Below are positions 56,554-64,000 of a stretch of DNA of 64,000 nucleotides, piece by piece (within the stretch, counting starts at the first letter, position 1; the number at the start of each line of letters is the position of its first letter). Position numbers and translations under genes: made by a program. The stretch spans positions 682,001 through 746,000 of the forward strand of contig CAVVKW010000002.1 of the NCBI GenBank assembly GCA_963749035.1, in the 5' to 3' direction. Origin of the DNA: CAVVKW01 sp963749035. Lineage in GTDB: Bacteria; Verrucomicrobiota; Verrucomicrobiia; Chthoniobacterales; JAATET01. The notes under the pieces are model-generated. The model saw only the letters and a program-made list of their open reading frames with translations. It was not told the origin of the DNA and did no database searches.

Positions 56554-57117
56554 ATGAACCGTCTCTCCCCCCCCCTCCTCGCGGCCGCTCTTCTCGCAGC
56601 GACCGTGACCACCTCGTCCGCGCAAGAGCAGGAGCAGGGCATGATCGAGCGAAGCATGTATAAGGCGATGAACGGCTCGACCAGCCCGATTCAGGACAAG
56701 GAATACCGGGGAACGAGTCAGTTCGCCGCAAAAGAATTCCAAACGGATGCCTTCAAAGTGCGCAGTGCTGAGACGAAGAAGTTCACCACGAAATCATTCC
56801 TCGGAATCAAAAACCCCTGGATTGGCAAAGACGTTTTCGACGCCCCGACCGACCAGCTTTCGCAGAAAACCGACCGGTCCGCCGACGACACCTTTCAGAC
56901 CGACACGTTCGCGGCCAAAACCTACGGCGCAGCTGACGAAGGTTCCACCTTCACCGAAGTTCCGACCGCGCGCGCCGTCAGTCCCCGCGAGTTCGCGACG
57001 ATCGATCTCGCTCGCCAAAGTGCCACGACCGCCAGCGTGCAGGAGTTTACCAGCAACCTGACGCAAGACCTGACGATCGACGAAGTCGTCTCCCTTCTCA
57101 ACAAAGGTCAGGACTAA
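56554..57117 (+). CDS. Small exported protein downstream of the giant TPR gene
   Basis: 187 residues from ATG 56554 (NRLSPPLLAAALLAATVTTS signal; cleavage near SSAQ). ATG 56539 is also in frame and would overlap the upstream stop by 4 bases. The mature part is polar, with repeated K/Q/T/F motifs (FAAKEFQTDAFKVR, KFTTKSFLGIKNPW, DTFQTDTFAAKTYG). No family recognised. The segment MIERSM occurs both at the possible upstream start and at the beginning of the mature protein (56641), an internal short duplication. Likely partner of the giant TPR protein by position. Confidence 0.75.
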   Translation: MNRLSPPLLAAALLAATVTTSSAQEQEQGMIERSMYKAMNGSTSPIQDKEYRGTSQFAAKEFQTDAFKVRSAETKKFTTKSFLGIKNPWIGKDVFDAPTDQLSQKTDRSADDTFQTDTFAAKTYGAADEGSTFTEVPTARAVSPREFATIDLARQSATTASVQEFTSNLTQDLTIDEVVSLLNKGQD

Positions 57118-57146
57118 CCTACCCGCGCCCACCCGCTCCCGCCGGA

Positions 57147-58313
57147 ATGCCCGACGCCTTCGATACTCTCGTCCGCCATTGCGCGCAGGTCACCACCGAG
57201 GCGGAGCTCCGCAAGAAGCTCGGCGAAAATCGACCGCTTCGCGTGAAACTCGGTGTCGATCCGACCGCGCCCGACATCCATCTTGGTCACACGGTCGGGC
57301 TTTCGAAGCTCCGCCAATTCCAAGATCTCGGCCACGAGGCCATTCTAATCATCGGTGACTTCACCGCCATGATTGGCGACCCCAGTGGCCGGTCCGCCAC
57401 CCGCCCGCAGCTCACCCACGACGAGGTGATGGAAAATGCCCGGACCTATCGCGAGCAGGCGTTCAAAATTCTCGATACCGAACGCGCCCGCGTCGTTTTC
57501 AATGGCGAATGGTTCGAAATCATGGCCTTCGAGGAAGTCATTCGTCTCAATAGCCGGGTCACCCTCCAGCAGATGCTCCAGCGGGAAGACTTTCGCGAGC
57601 GGATGGACTCCGGCGTCCCCGTCCGCGCCCACGAGATTCAGTATCCCATCATGCAGGGTTGGGATTCCGTCATGATCAAGTCCGACGTCGAGCTCGGCGG
57701 GACCGATCAACTTTTCAACATCCTCGTCGGTCGCGATCTCCAGCGCGAAGAAGGCCAACCGCAACAGGTCGCCATGCTGCTCTCCATCCTCGAAGGCGTC
57801 GACGGCGTGCAGAAGATGAGTAAAAGTCTGGGGAACTCCATCGGCGTCACCGACGCCCCGGGAGAAATGTTTGGCAAGGTCATGAGCATCCCGGACAACG
57901 TCATGGCTCGCTACTACGACCTGCTGCTTTCCGAACCGCTCGACCCCGCAGCTCACCCGATGGACGCCAAGAAGACGCTGGCTCGACGACTGGTCCAGCG
58001 TTTCCACTCGGCTGACGCCGCTCAGTCAGCTTTCGACGATTTCAACACCCGGTTCAGCCAGCGCGATCTCAACGCCGCAGAGCTCCCCGAATTCACCCCG
58101 ACCGGTGAGTCTCCAGACATCATCTCCGTTGCCGTGGAAGCCTACGCAACCTGCTTCAAAACGCCGCGCTCGCGCAGCGACGTTCGCCGTCTCGTCGAGC
58201 AAGGCAGCGTCCAGTGGCGCGGAGAGAAATGGACCGACCCAAAGGCAACCCTTCCCCCCGGCGAATCCGGCGTTCTCAAGCTCGACAAAAAACGAGCTGT
58301 CCGCATCGGATAG
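57147..58313 (+). CDS. tyrS: Tyrosyl-tRNA synthetase
   Basis: 388 residues, class I. HLGH (45-48) is the HIGH motif, and KMSKS is at 223-227. Additional TyrS features: LRVKLGVDPTAPDIHLGHTV, IIGDFTAMIGDPSGRSATRP, EIQYPIMQGWDSVMIKSDVE, GGTDQLFNILVGRDLQ, and a C-terminal S4-type RNA-binding domain (RSRSDVRRLVEQGSVQWRGE). DPSGRSATRP places it in the bacterial TyrS subgroup that resembles the TyrZ type. ATG 57147 gives MPDAFDTLVR. Confidence 0.96.
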   Translation: MPDAFDTLVRHCAQVTTEAELRKKLGENRPLRVKLGVDPTAPDIHLGHTVGLSKLRQFQDLGHEAILIIGDFTAMIGDPSGRSATRPQLTHDEVMENARTYREQAFKILDTERARVVFNGEWFEIMAFEEVIRLNSRVTLQQMLQREDFRERMDSGVPVRAHEIQYPIMQGWDSVMIKSDVELGGTDQLFNILVGRDLQREEGQPQQVAMLLSILEGVDGVQKMSKSLGNSIGVTDAPGEMFGKVMSIPDNVMARYYDLLLSEPLDPAAHPMDAKKTLARRLVQRFHSADAAQSAFDDFNTRFSQRDLNAAELPEFTPTGESPDIISVAVEAYATCFKTPRSRSDVRRLVEQGSVQWRGEKWTDPKATLPPGESGVLKLDKKRAVRIG

Positions 58314-58373
58314 GGATCAACGTCGACGGATCAAGTCGTCCCCCGCGACCCAAACGCTTCGGAAACTGTCCGT

Positions 58374-59612
58374 TCAGAGAACCAGCAAAGTCGCGAGCCC
58401 GAGGAACGTCCCCATACTTACGACGTCCGTCGCGGTCGTCAGGAAAATGCTCGAAGCCGTCGCCGGATCCGCGCCAACCTTCCGCAGCACGAGCGGCACC
58501 AGCACTCCCGCCACCCCGCTGATCACGCAGGACCCGACCATCGCGAGGAACGTGACGATACCGAGCATCAGCGGACTGTGTTCCTGACCCTCTTGCGAGC
58601 CGAACCCGGCGAAAAGATACATGCCAATCCCCGCCGTCACGCCCACGAGCGCACCGTTCAACAACCCGAGAAGCGCTTCTTTCATGACCGCCGATAATCC
58701 CCGACCCTCGACGAGTTCCCCGAGCGTCATCCCCCGCAGCGTCACCGCGAGCGCCTGACAACCCGTATTGCCCGACTGGCCTGCCAGCACCGGCAAAAAC
58801 ACCGCCAAAACCGTGATCTTCTCGATCGTCCCTTCGAAGACGCTGACCACCGCCGCCGCAACGAACGCCGTTAACAGATTCAGTTGCAACCACGGATGCC
58901 GGAACATCAGGCTTCGCGCCCAAGGTGTCGCCAACCGCTCCTCCTTGGTCACACCGACCATGCTACCAGCCTGCGCGCTCAGCTCCACCGCCTGCTGTTC
59001 GAACATCTGTTGGCCCCGCACGAGTCCGACCAAATGCCCGTCCGCTTCCACCACTGGATAAACTGGATAATGGCGATCAAGCGTCTTTTTCATCGCGTCG
59101 ATCAAGGGCGTTTCGGCCTCCAGCGCGAAGACACCCCCGAGCATGATCGACTGCAGCTTCTCGGTTCGATCGGAAAACAACAGGTCGCGCATCGTGATCA
59201 CACCGACCAACACCCCCGCTTCATCAACGATGAATCCGTAGGTCACGAACGCTTTTTTCACCAGCACCCGCAAAGCCTCGACCACCTCGCCCACCGTTTG
59301 GTCCGGCCGAAAAACGCCGATTGGCGGCTCCATCAGCCGCCCGATCGAATTCTCCGGATAGCGGACGTCCGCCTCCCAGTGCGCGACTCGCTCCAGCGGA
59401 GCTACCTGCAAAATGCGCGCTCGGTCGGCATCGTCGAGCTCACGGAGAATCGGACGGACCTCGGTCGGAAGCAGCTCCACCAAAGCTTTCGCCGTCTTCT
59501 CGGAGTCCTGTTTCGCCAGCACTTCCGCAGCCTCCCGGGGTCCCAGCTCCTTACACCGAGCGATCAACTCGCTCACTGTCAGGGTAGGATTTTTTGGGGC
59601 GTCCTCACTCAT
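58374..59612 (-). CDS. mgtE: Magnesium transporter MgtE
   Basis: 412 residues. An N-terminal helical domain (about 1-100, shorter than usual) is followed by two CBS domains (about 105-230: GRLMEPPIGVFRPDQTVGEV ... VYPVVEADGHLVGLVRGQQM). Five membrane helices complete the protein (about 255-412), with FLPVLAGQSGNTGCQALAVT and a final DVVSMGTFLGLATLLVL that carries the conserved D of the ion path. MgtE imports magnesium and is gated by Mg2+ binding to the CBS domains. No M-box riboswitch was found in the 140-base upstream region. Confidence 0.95.
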   Translation of the reverse strand: MSEDAPKNPTLTVSELIARCKELGPREAAEVLAKQDSEKTAKALVELLPTEVRPILRELDDADRARILQVAPLERVAHWEADVRYPENSIGRLMEPPIGVFRPDQTVGEVVEALRVLVKKAFVTYGFIVDEAGVLVGVITMRDLLFSDRTEKLQSIMLGGVFALEAETPLIDAMKKTLDRHYPVYPVVEADGHLVGLVRGQQMFEQQAVELSAQAGSMVGVTKEERLATPWARSLMFRHPWLQLNLLTAFVAAAVVSVFEGTIEKITVLAVFLPVLAGQSGNTGCQALAVTLRGMTLGELVEGRGLSAVMKEALLGLLNGALVGVTAGIGMYLFAGFGSQEGQEHSPLMLGIVTFLAMVGSCVISGVAGVLVPLVLRKVGADPATASSIFLTTATDVVSMGTFLGLATLLVL

Positions 59613-59754
59613 CGGAAAAAATCGAAGGCCCCCGTTCTCGCGCCTCAGCTTCGGAATGAAAAGCCCCTTTCTGATTTTCCGTCCGATTACGGTTTCGTAG
59701 CATTAGAAAGGTTCGCCCTTGCACCACCCGCGCGCCGCGCTTATCGGATAACTC

Positions 59755-60882
59755 GTGTTGAGCCGATGGACAAAGCTGGCTGCAGCGGCCGTAGCCGCAT
59801 TTGTTGGCATCGGCGCGACGCAATCGATCGCCCAGCTCGAATATCTTGGCGTCAATCTTTCCGGCGCGGAATTTGGTGAAAACAACCTACCAGGCACCAT
59901 CCCGGATGATTACTCTTATCCCGGATCCAGCGACATCATCGACTTCGTCAGCAAAGGATTTAATACCTTTCGCCTTCCATTTCGCTGGGAACGAATTCAG
60001 CACTCGACCGGAACAAGCCTGAATTCCGCTGAGCTCATGCGGCTCGACAATTTTGTTAACTTCGCCACCAGCGTCGGCGCCAACGTCATTCTCGACGTCC
60101 ATAATTTTGGTGATTTCTACGGCGAAACGATCGGGAAGACGGGTTCGTCGGTGACCAACTCCGATTTCTCCGATCTTTGGACCCGCCTCGCCAATCAATA
60201 CAAATCGAACGACAAGGTCATCTTCGGGCTTATGAACGAGCCGAAGGGCATCAACCTTGGCGGAGTCGGGACCGAAGATTGGCTCGGCACCGCCAACTCC
60301 GCGATCACAGCCATCCGCGACACCGGCGCTGAGAATCTCATTCTCGTTCCCGGCAACGGTTTCACCGGCGCCTGGAGCTGGACGAATCCTCCCGCCAGTT
60401 TCTACGGCACACCCAATGCCCAGGTCATGGGCGGAGTCGTCGACAGCAAAAACAACTTCGCCTACGAGGTGCACCAGTATCTCGACGCTGACTCGTCCGG
60501 CACCTCCGACAGCGTCGTCAGCGAAACGATCGGCGCCGAGCGGCTCGTAGATTTCACGAACTGGCTTCGCGCCAACGACGCCCGCGGCTTCCTGGGCGAA
60601 TTCGGCGTCGCTCCGGGCGAAATGCAGCTCAACGCACTCGACAACCTCCTGGACTACGTCGACGCGAATCAGGACGTCTGGCAGGGCTGGACATACTGGT
60701 CAGCCGGCGAGTGGGATGCCAACTATTCGTTCTCGGTCGCCGACAACGCCGCCAGCGGCCGTCCGCAACTCGCCGTCCTCGAGGCACACCTGAATCCAGT
60801 GCCTGAACCCACGACGTGGGCCCTTCTCGGTCTCGCAGGCATTACCGCGATGCTCGCCGTCCGACGAAATTCCAGCCGATAA
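59755..60882 (+). CDS. GH5 family cellulase with PEP-CTERM signal
   Basis: 375 residues. Signal peptide (KLAAAAVAAFVGIGATQSIA), then a glycoside hydrolase family 5 TIM barrel: LGVNLSGAEFGENN, FNTFRLPFRWERIQ, proton donor E162 in LMNEPKG, H240 and Y242 in YEVHQYLDAD, and nucleophile E282 in FLGEFGVAPGE, with QGWTYWSAGEWDANYSF near the end. The C-terminus is a PEP-CTERM signal (VPEPTTWALLGLAGITAML then RRNSSR). Endo-beta-glucanase activity on cellulose-like polymers is inferred. Starts with GTG 59755 or the adjacent TTG. The last 41 bases overlap the convergent repeat-protein gene. Confidence 0.93.
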   Translation: MLSRWTKLAAAAVAAFVGIGATQSIAQLEYLGVNLSGAEFGENNLPGTIPDDYSYPGSSDIIDFVSKGFNTFRLPFRWERIQHSTGTSLNSAELMRLDNFVNFATSVGANVILDVHNFGDFYGETIGKTGSSVTNSDFSDLWTRLANQYKSNDKVIFGLMNEPKGINLGGVGTEDWLGTANSAITAIRDTGAENLILVPGNGFTGAWSWTNPPASFYGTPNAQVMGGVVDSKNNFAYEVHQYLDADSSGTSDSVVSETIGAERLVDFTNWLRANDARGFLGEFGVAPGEMQLNALDNLLDYVDANQDVWQGWTYWSAGEWDANYSFSVADNAASGRPQLAVLEAHLNPVPEPTTWALLGLAGITAMLAVRRNSSR

Positions 60883-63800
60883 CACCAAAAGCCACCAGCA
60901 CGAGCGCCAACGCGGACGGCTCCGGGACGACGGTCGCTTGAAAGTTCAATTCAATCGCGGTCAGATTCCACGTCCCCGATCCATTCTTGCTGGTTGGACT
61001 GAAAAACAACGACTCGTTGAAGGACCCAAGACCCGCAGCGTCAGGATCAAACCCCACCCCGTATCCGTTCACGGAATCCCCGCTCGCCACGTCGGTCACC
61101 CCGCCAAAGCCGCTTGCGGTGAAAGCGGCTAGCTGCGAGAGATCGAACGCACCGCCCAGCAGATCCTGAAACTCGGCGTCAAGCAGCGCATTCTCGAGTG
61201 CCAGGCTGATCTCGTCCCCCGAGTCGCCGAGATCAAACTGTCCAAAATTGATTGTGTAGAGCGTCGCGGAATTTTTCGCGAACGCGCCGTCCCCCGACGT
61301 TTTCGAGAAGTCGGGCGTGGCGAAATAATTCACCGCTCCGGTGATGTTCACGTTCGTTGCCGTGACGTTGTCGAAATTCGTCGCGACGTGAACGACCTGG
61401 CCAGTAAGCGCGCCCGGACTGGATCCCGTCAGCGTGACGCCCAGCGAACCCGAGTCACTCCCCGTAGCCACCGGTCCGATATTTCCCGCCGTCACCCCGT
61501 CACCGCTCAGTCGCCCATCGGTCACATTTCCGCCATTCACGCTCGTCTGTAATGCCCCACGCACCGACGGCCCCGTCGTTCCCGTGTTCGCCATCGCGAA
61601 GGATTTGTTAGCCGTCTCGCCGACGTGGATCGTCCCAAAGTTAATCGTGCCCGTCGACGCATCGCCCGAGGCCACCAACGTCGCGTCCCCACTTGCCAGT
61701 ATGTTTCCAGTGCCCGTCACGTTTGCCCGACCGTTAAACGAGTTACCACTACCAAAATTGGCGTTGGTGTAATCGCCAGACACCACGATGTCGTTGCTCC
61801 CGAGCGCGAGGTTCGCCCCGTTGTGCTTCAATTGCCCCGCTCTGCTGGTGTGGACGTTTTCCGAGAGATCAAGGACCGCGCTGGGATTCACGTCGATCGT
61901 GCCGGTCCCGGTGATTCCCGCCGTCGCGGCCAGCGTCCCCGCACCCACGATCACGGTTCCACTGTTCGCAATCGGGACGTTCACCTGATACCCGCCGGCA
62001 CCCGTCTTATTGAGAAATCCCTGATTCACAAACTCGTTCCCGGCAACCGCCGCGCCAAACCCCACCGACGCAATCCCGGTCGTCACGTCCGCAGTAAAAA
62101 AGGCTCCCGCAGCATTCCGGAAGGTTGCGGCTCCGCCCGAATCCGAGTTCAAAACGAGACTGCTCAAGCCATCGCCGGCCCGCCGCTGAGTGAAGCTACT
62201 GGTATTCACGACCTCGGTCCCGCCCGCGATGTTGATGAATTGGTCCGCCGACCCCGCCGCGATCACCGTCGTGCCAGTAAAGGTCTTTGTCCCCGATCCG
62301 CCGAACGTGTAAGTACTCCCATCGAACGTCGAAGTCCCGCCGAAGGTCGTTGCTCCAGATCCCGTCACCACGCCTCCGTTGGAGAATGTCGTATTCGAAA
62401 AAGTATGGTCGACGTTGGAATCCAGCGTTCCACCGGAGACCTTCAGTGAGGTCGAACCGATCGTGCTGCCCGTGGCGAACGTCGTCGTTCCGCCCACGAG
62501 ATCGAGCGCTCCCGCAGCGAACGAGCTACCCGACGCAAAGTTCGTTGTCCCACCTCGGACGACCAACGTTCCCGCTCCGCTCACTGCCACCGTCGACGAG
62601 AACGAGTTCGTCCCGTTGAGCCCCAAGGTCGCGCCGGATCCAACCGCGAAATCCCCGCTCACCGCTGTCGCGCCGCTGCCAGCATTCAGGTTCAACGTCC
62701 CACCCTGAACGGATACCGCCCCGGCGTTCCTGAACACGACGTTGGCGTTGTAGATGCCACCACCGGTTTTATTGAACTGCCCCAAATTCTCGAACGTCTT
62801 CGTGCCAGTCGCACTTCCGAAACCAATGCCGGCGGATCTGCTCCCAATGTCCGCCGTGAACGTACCGGTATTGGCGAAGCTCGAATTCCCGCCCGCGGCA
62901 TCTGAGTTCAAGATGATCTGACTATCCCCGGCCCCGCCCTTCCGCTGAGTGAAGTTGCCACTGTTTGTCACCGTGGTCCCCCCGTTGACGTTGAAAAATT
63001 GATCGCTCGCCCCGGAGACCACCGTCGCAATGCCCGAAAAAATCTTAGCCCCGGCCCCGCCGAAAGTTGGGCTGCTCCCGTCGAAGCTCGTCGCCCCCGC
63101 GAACGTTACCGCTCCCGATCCCGCGACCACTCCCGCATTCGCAAACGCAGCCCCCGTAAAGGTGTGGTCGATGTTCGAAACCAACGTGCCACCGAGAACG
63201 GCCAAACTCGTCGTCCCACTCACCGTGCTCCCCGCCGCCAGGGTCGTCGTCCCGCTCACCAATTCGAGTTTCCCCGTACTCAGCGCCGCCCCCGATCCGA
63301 ACGTCACCGCACCACTATTCACCCGCAGCGTCCCCGCACCATTGACCGCCGCGCCCGAAGCGAAGCTGTGCCCGCCCGCCAGACCCAGCGTCGCGTTGGT
63401 CGAGATCGTTGCCGTGCCCGTCGTCGAACCACCGTCCCCAGCCGTTAAGTTCATCGTCCCCTGCTGAACCTCCAGAGTGCCAGAATTCACGAATGCCACG
63501 TCCGCCGAATAGCTATTAAACCCCCGTTTCCGAAACGTCCCCGCGTTCTGAAACTGGTTCCCCGCGTCCGCGCCCGCCGTCCCGATGCTCGCCGCACCGC
63601 CACTCGCATTCGCAATGAAAGTCCCGGTGTTCCGAAACACCGAGCCGCCATCGGCCGAGTCGGCATTCAGGACAATCGCACTCGCACCGCTGCCGAGCCG
63701 CGCCTGCGTGAACTGCGCGGAATTCACCACCTCCGTCCCGCCATTGATGTTCAGAAATTGATCCGCCGACGTCGTCGTGAAGCTCGCGTTCGTTGCGAAC

Positions 63801-64000
63801 GTCTTCGTTCCCGTCCCGCCGAACGTGTAGGTCGATTGATCGAACGTCACCGCCGTCAAGAAAGTCACGTCACCCGAACCCAGCACCGCTCCGCCGTTGG
63901 CAAAGGTCGTGTCCGTGAACGTGTGATCGACGTTGCTTGTCAGAGTCCCGCCATTGACCGCCAAATTCTCCGTCCCAAGCGTCGCCCCGGAGGCCACTAC
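60842..64000 (-). CDS. PEP-CTERM surface protein with about 250-residue repeats (5' end beyond window)
   Basis: The visible 1053 codons run off the right edge; the codon at 63995-63997 is an in-frame GTG inside the repeat, not a start. Two full repeats and part of a third, each about 250 residues, begin LAVNGGTLTSNVDHTF, LAVLGGTLVSNIDHTF and LKVSGGTLDSNVDHTF. They are Gly/Thr/Ser/Asn-rich beta-helix-type sequence as in autotransporter-like passenger domains. A non-repetitive region follows (about residues 705-1020), with NFGTIHVGETANKSFAMANT like an ASH domain. The C-terminus is a PEP-CTERM signal (VPEPSALALVLVAFGVIGW, then RRASR). Probably an adhesin or matrix protein. Confidence 0.88.
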   Translation of the reverse strand, partial: VVASGATLGTENLAVNGGTLTSNVDHTFTDTTFANGGAVLGSGDVTFLTAVTFDQSTYTFGGTGTKTFATNASFTTTSADQFLNINGGTEVVNSAQFTQARLGSGASAIVLNADSADGGSVFRNTGTFIANASGGAASIGTAGADAGNQFQNAGTFRKRGFNSYSADVAFVNSGTLEVQQGTMNLTAGDGGSTTGTATISTNATLGLAGGHSFASGAAVNGAGTLRVNSGAVTFGSGAALSTGKLELVSGTTTLAAGSTVSGTTSLAVLGGTLVSNIDHTFTGAAFANAGVVAGSGAVTFAGATSFDGSSPTFGGAGAKIFSGIATVVSGASDQFFNVNGGTTVTNSGNFTQRKGGAGDSQIILNSDAAGGNSSFANTGTFTADIGSRSAGIGFGSATGTKTFENLGQFNKTGGGIYNANVVFRNAGAVSVQGGTLNLNAGSGATAVSGDFAVGSGATLGLNGTNSFSSTVAVSGAGTLVVRGGTTNFASGSSFAAGALDLVGGTTTFATGSTIGSTSLKVSGGTLDSNVDHTFSNTTFSNGGVVTGSGATTFGGTSTFDGSTYTFGGSGTKTFTGTTVIAAGSADQFINIAGGTEVVNTSSFTQRRAGDGLSSLVLNSDSGGAATFRNAAGAFFTADVTTGIASVGFGAAVAGNEFVNQGFLNKTGAGGYQVNVPIANSGTVIVGAGTLAATAGITGTGTIDVNPSAVLDLSENVHTSRAGQLKHNGANLALGSNDIVVSGDYTNANFGSGNSFNGRANVTGTGNILASGDATLVASGDASTGTINFGTIHVGETANKSFAMANTGTTGPSVRGALQTSVNGGNVTDGRLSGDGVTAGNIGPVATGSDSGSLGVTLTGSSPGALTGQVVHVATNFDNVTATNVNITGAVNYFATPDFSKTSGDGAFAKNSATLYTINFGQFDLGDSGDEISLALENALLDAEFQDLLGGAFDLSQLAAFTASGFGGVTDVASGDSVNGYGVGFDPDAAGLGSFNESLFFSPTSKNGSGTWNLTAIELNFQATVVPEPSALALVLVAFGVIGWNFVGRRASR
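62489..64000 (-). repeat. Two tandem repeat units of about 750 bp within the PEP-CTERM gene
   Basis: Unit boundaries follow the translated repeats: the first visible unit is about 63239-64000 and the second about 62489-63238. A third begins at about 62488 and diverges after about 210 residues. Protein similarity between units is high in blocks such as GGTEVVN/GGTTVTN, FTQRR and GTLxLxAG, but the DNA has diverged, so the duplications are old. Confidence 0.65.

Noticed and set aside
59613..59754. M-box magnesium riboswitch upstream of mgtE
   Set aside because: The 142-base region has no sequence resembling the conserved M-box core, and only weak stems.

Overview
The window is a piece of a GC-rich (about 60 percent by eye) bacterial chromosome, most likely Verrucomicrobiota. 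This is inferred from two PEP-CTERM tailed proteins plus a PEP-CTERM cellulase, a TIGR02597-type exported protein, very large exported TPR proteins, an ABC-class ATPase of the PF09818 type, and a 16S 5' end reading GATTCTGGCTCAG. No plasmid, phage, transposase or CRISPR signature was seen, so this reads as core chromosome with a faster-evolving envelope/secretome portion on the right.

Layout. 1-11.3 kb: housekeeping and metabolic genes (end of argS, VOC protein, rnhA, an Arg/Gly-rich conserved protein, gnd, moaE, pgsA, a lactonase-type 6-phosphogluconolactonase, an SDR, a SWIM-SNF2 helicase, an ABC ATPase). 11.5-21.2 kb: tRNA-Val, an Mpv17-like membrane protein, two small exported proteins, mpl, a flavodoxin-less CysJ-like reductase, a 1030-residue exported TPR protein, nth. 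21.7-27.5 kb: a complete rRNA operon on the minus strand (promoter, 16S, tRNA-Ala, tRNA-Ile, 23S, 5S, intrinsic terminator) with clear RNase III-type processing stalks around 16S and 23S. 27.6-33.4 kb: ABC-class ATPase plus a surface protein, an L,D-transpeptidase, and two paralogous membrane proteins. 33.7-39.1 kb: rpmI-rplT-pheS-pheT on the minus strand, with a structured rpmI-rplT spacer that ends in an intrinsic terminator 5 bases before the rplT start codon. 39.2-46.7 kb: exported proteins, SDR, Hpt protein, TPR protein, a matrixin protease pair, SUI1, a thioredoxin-like protein, frr and pyrH. 46.7-57.1 kb: an ECF sigma/anti-sigma pair with a hairpin-rich leader, then a TIGR02597 protein, a PEP-CTERM protein, a 1907-residue TPR protein and a small exported partner. 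57.1-64 kb: tyrS, mgtE, a PEP-CTERM GH5 cellulase, and a PEP-CTERM protein built of roughly 250-residue repeats that runs off the right edge.

How the genes fit together. gnd and the lactonase belong to the pentose phosphate pathway. mpl, the L,D-transpeptidase and the peptidoglycan-binding protein point to cell-wall recycling and cross-linking. pheST, rplT, rpmI, argS, tyrS, frr, SUI1 and the rrn operon are translation functions. The strongest candidates for something not yet described are the rpmI-rplT RNA element, the sigma-factor leader, the heptanucleotide repeat arrays in intergenic spacers, and the PF09818 ATPase/surface-protein pair. All functions are read from sequence by eye; nothing was searched against a database.
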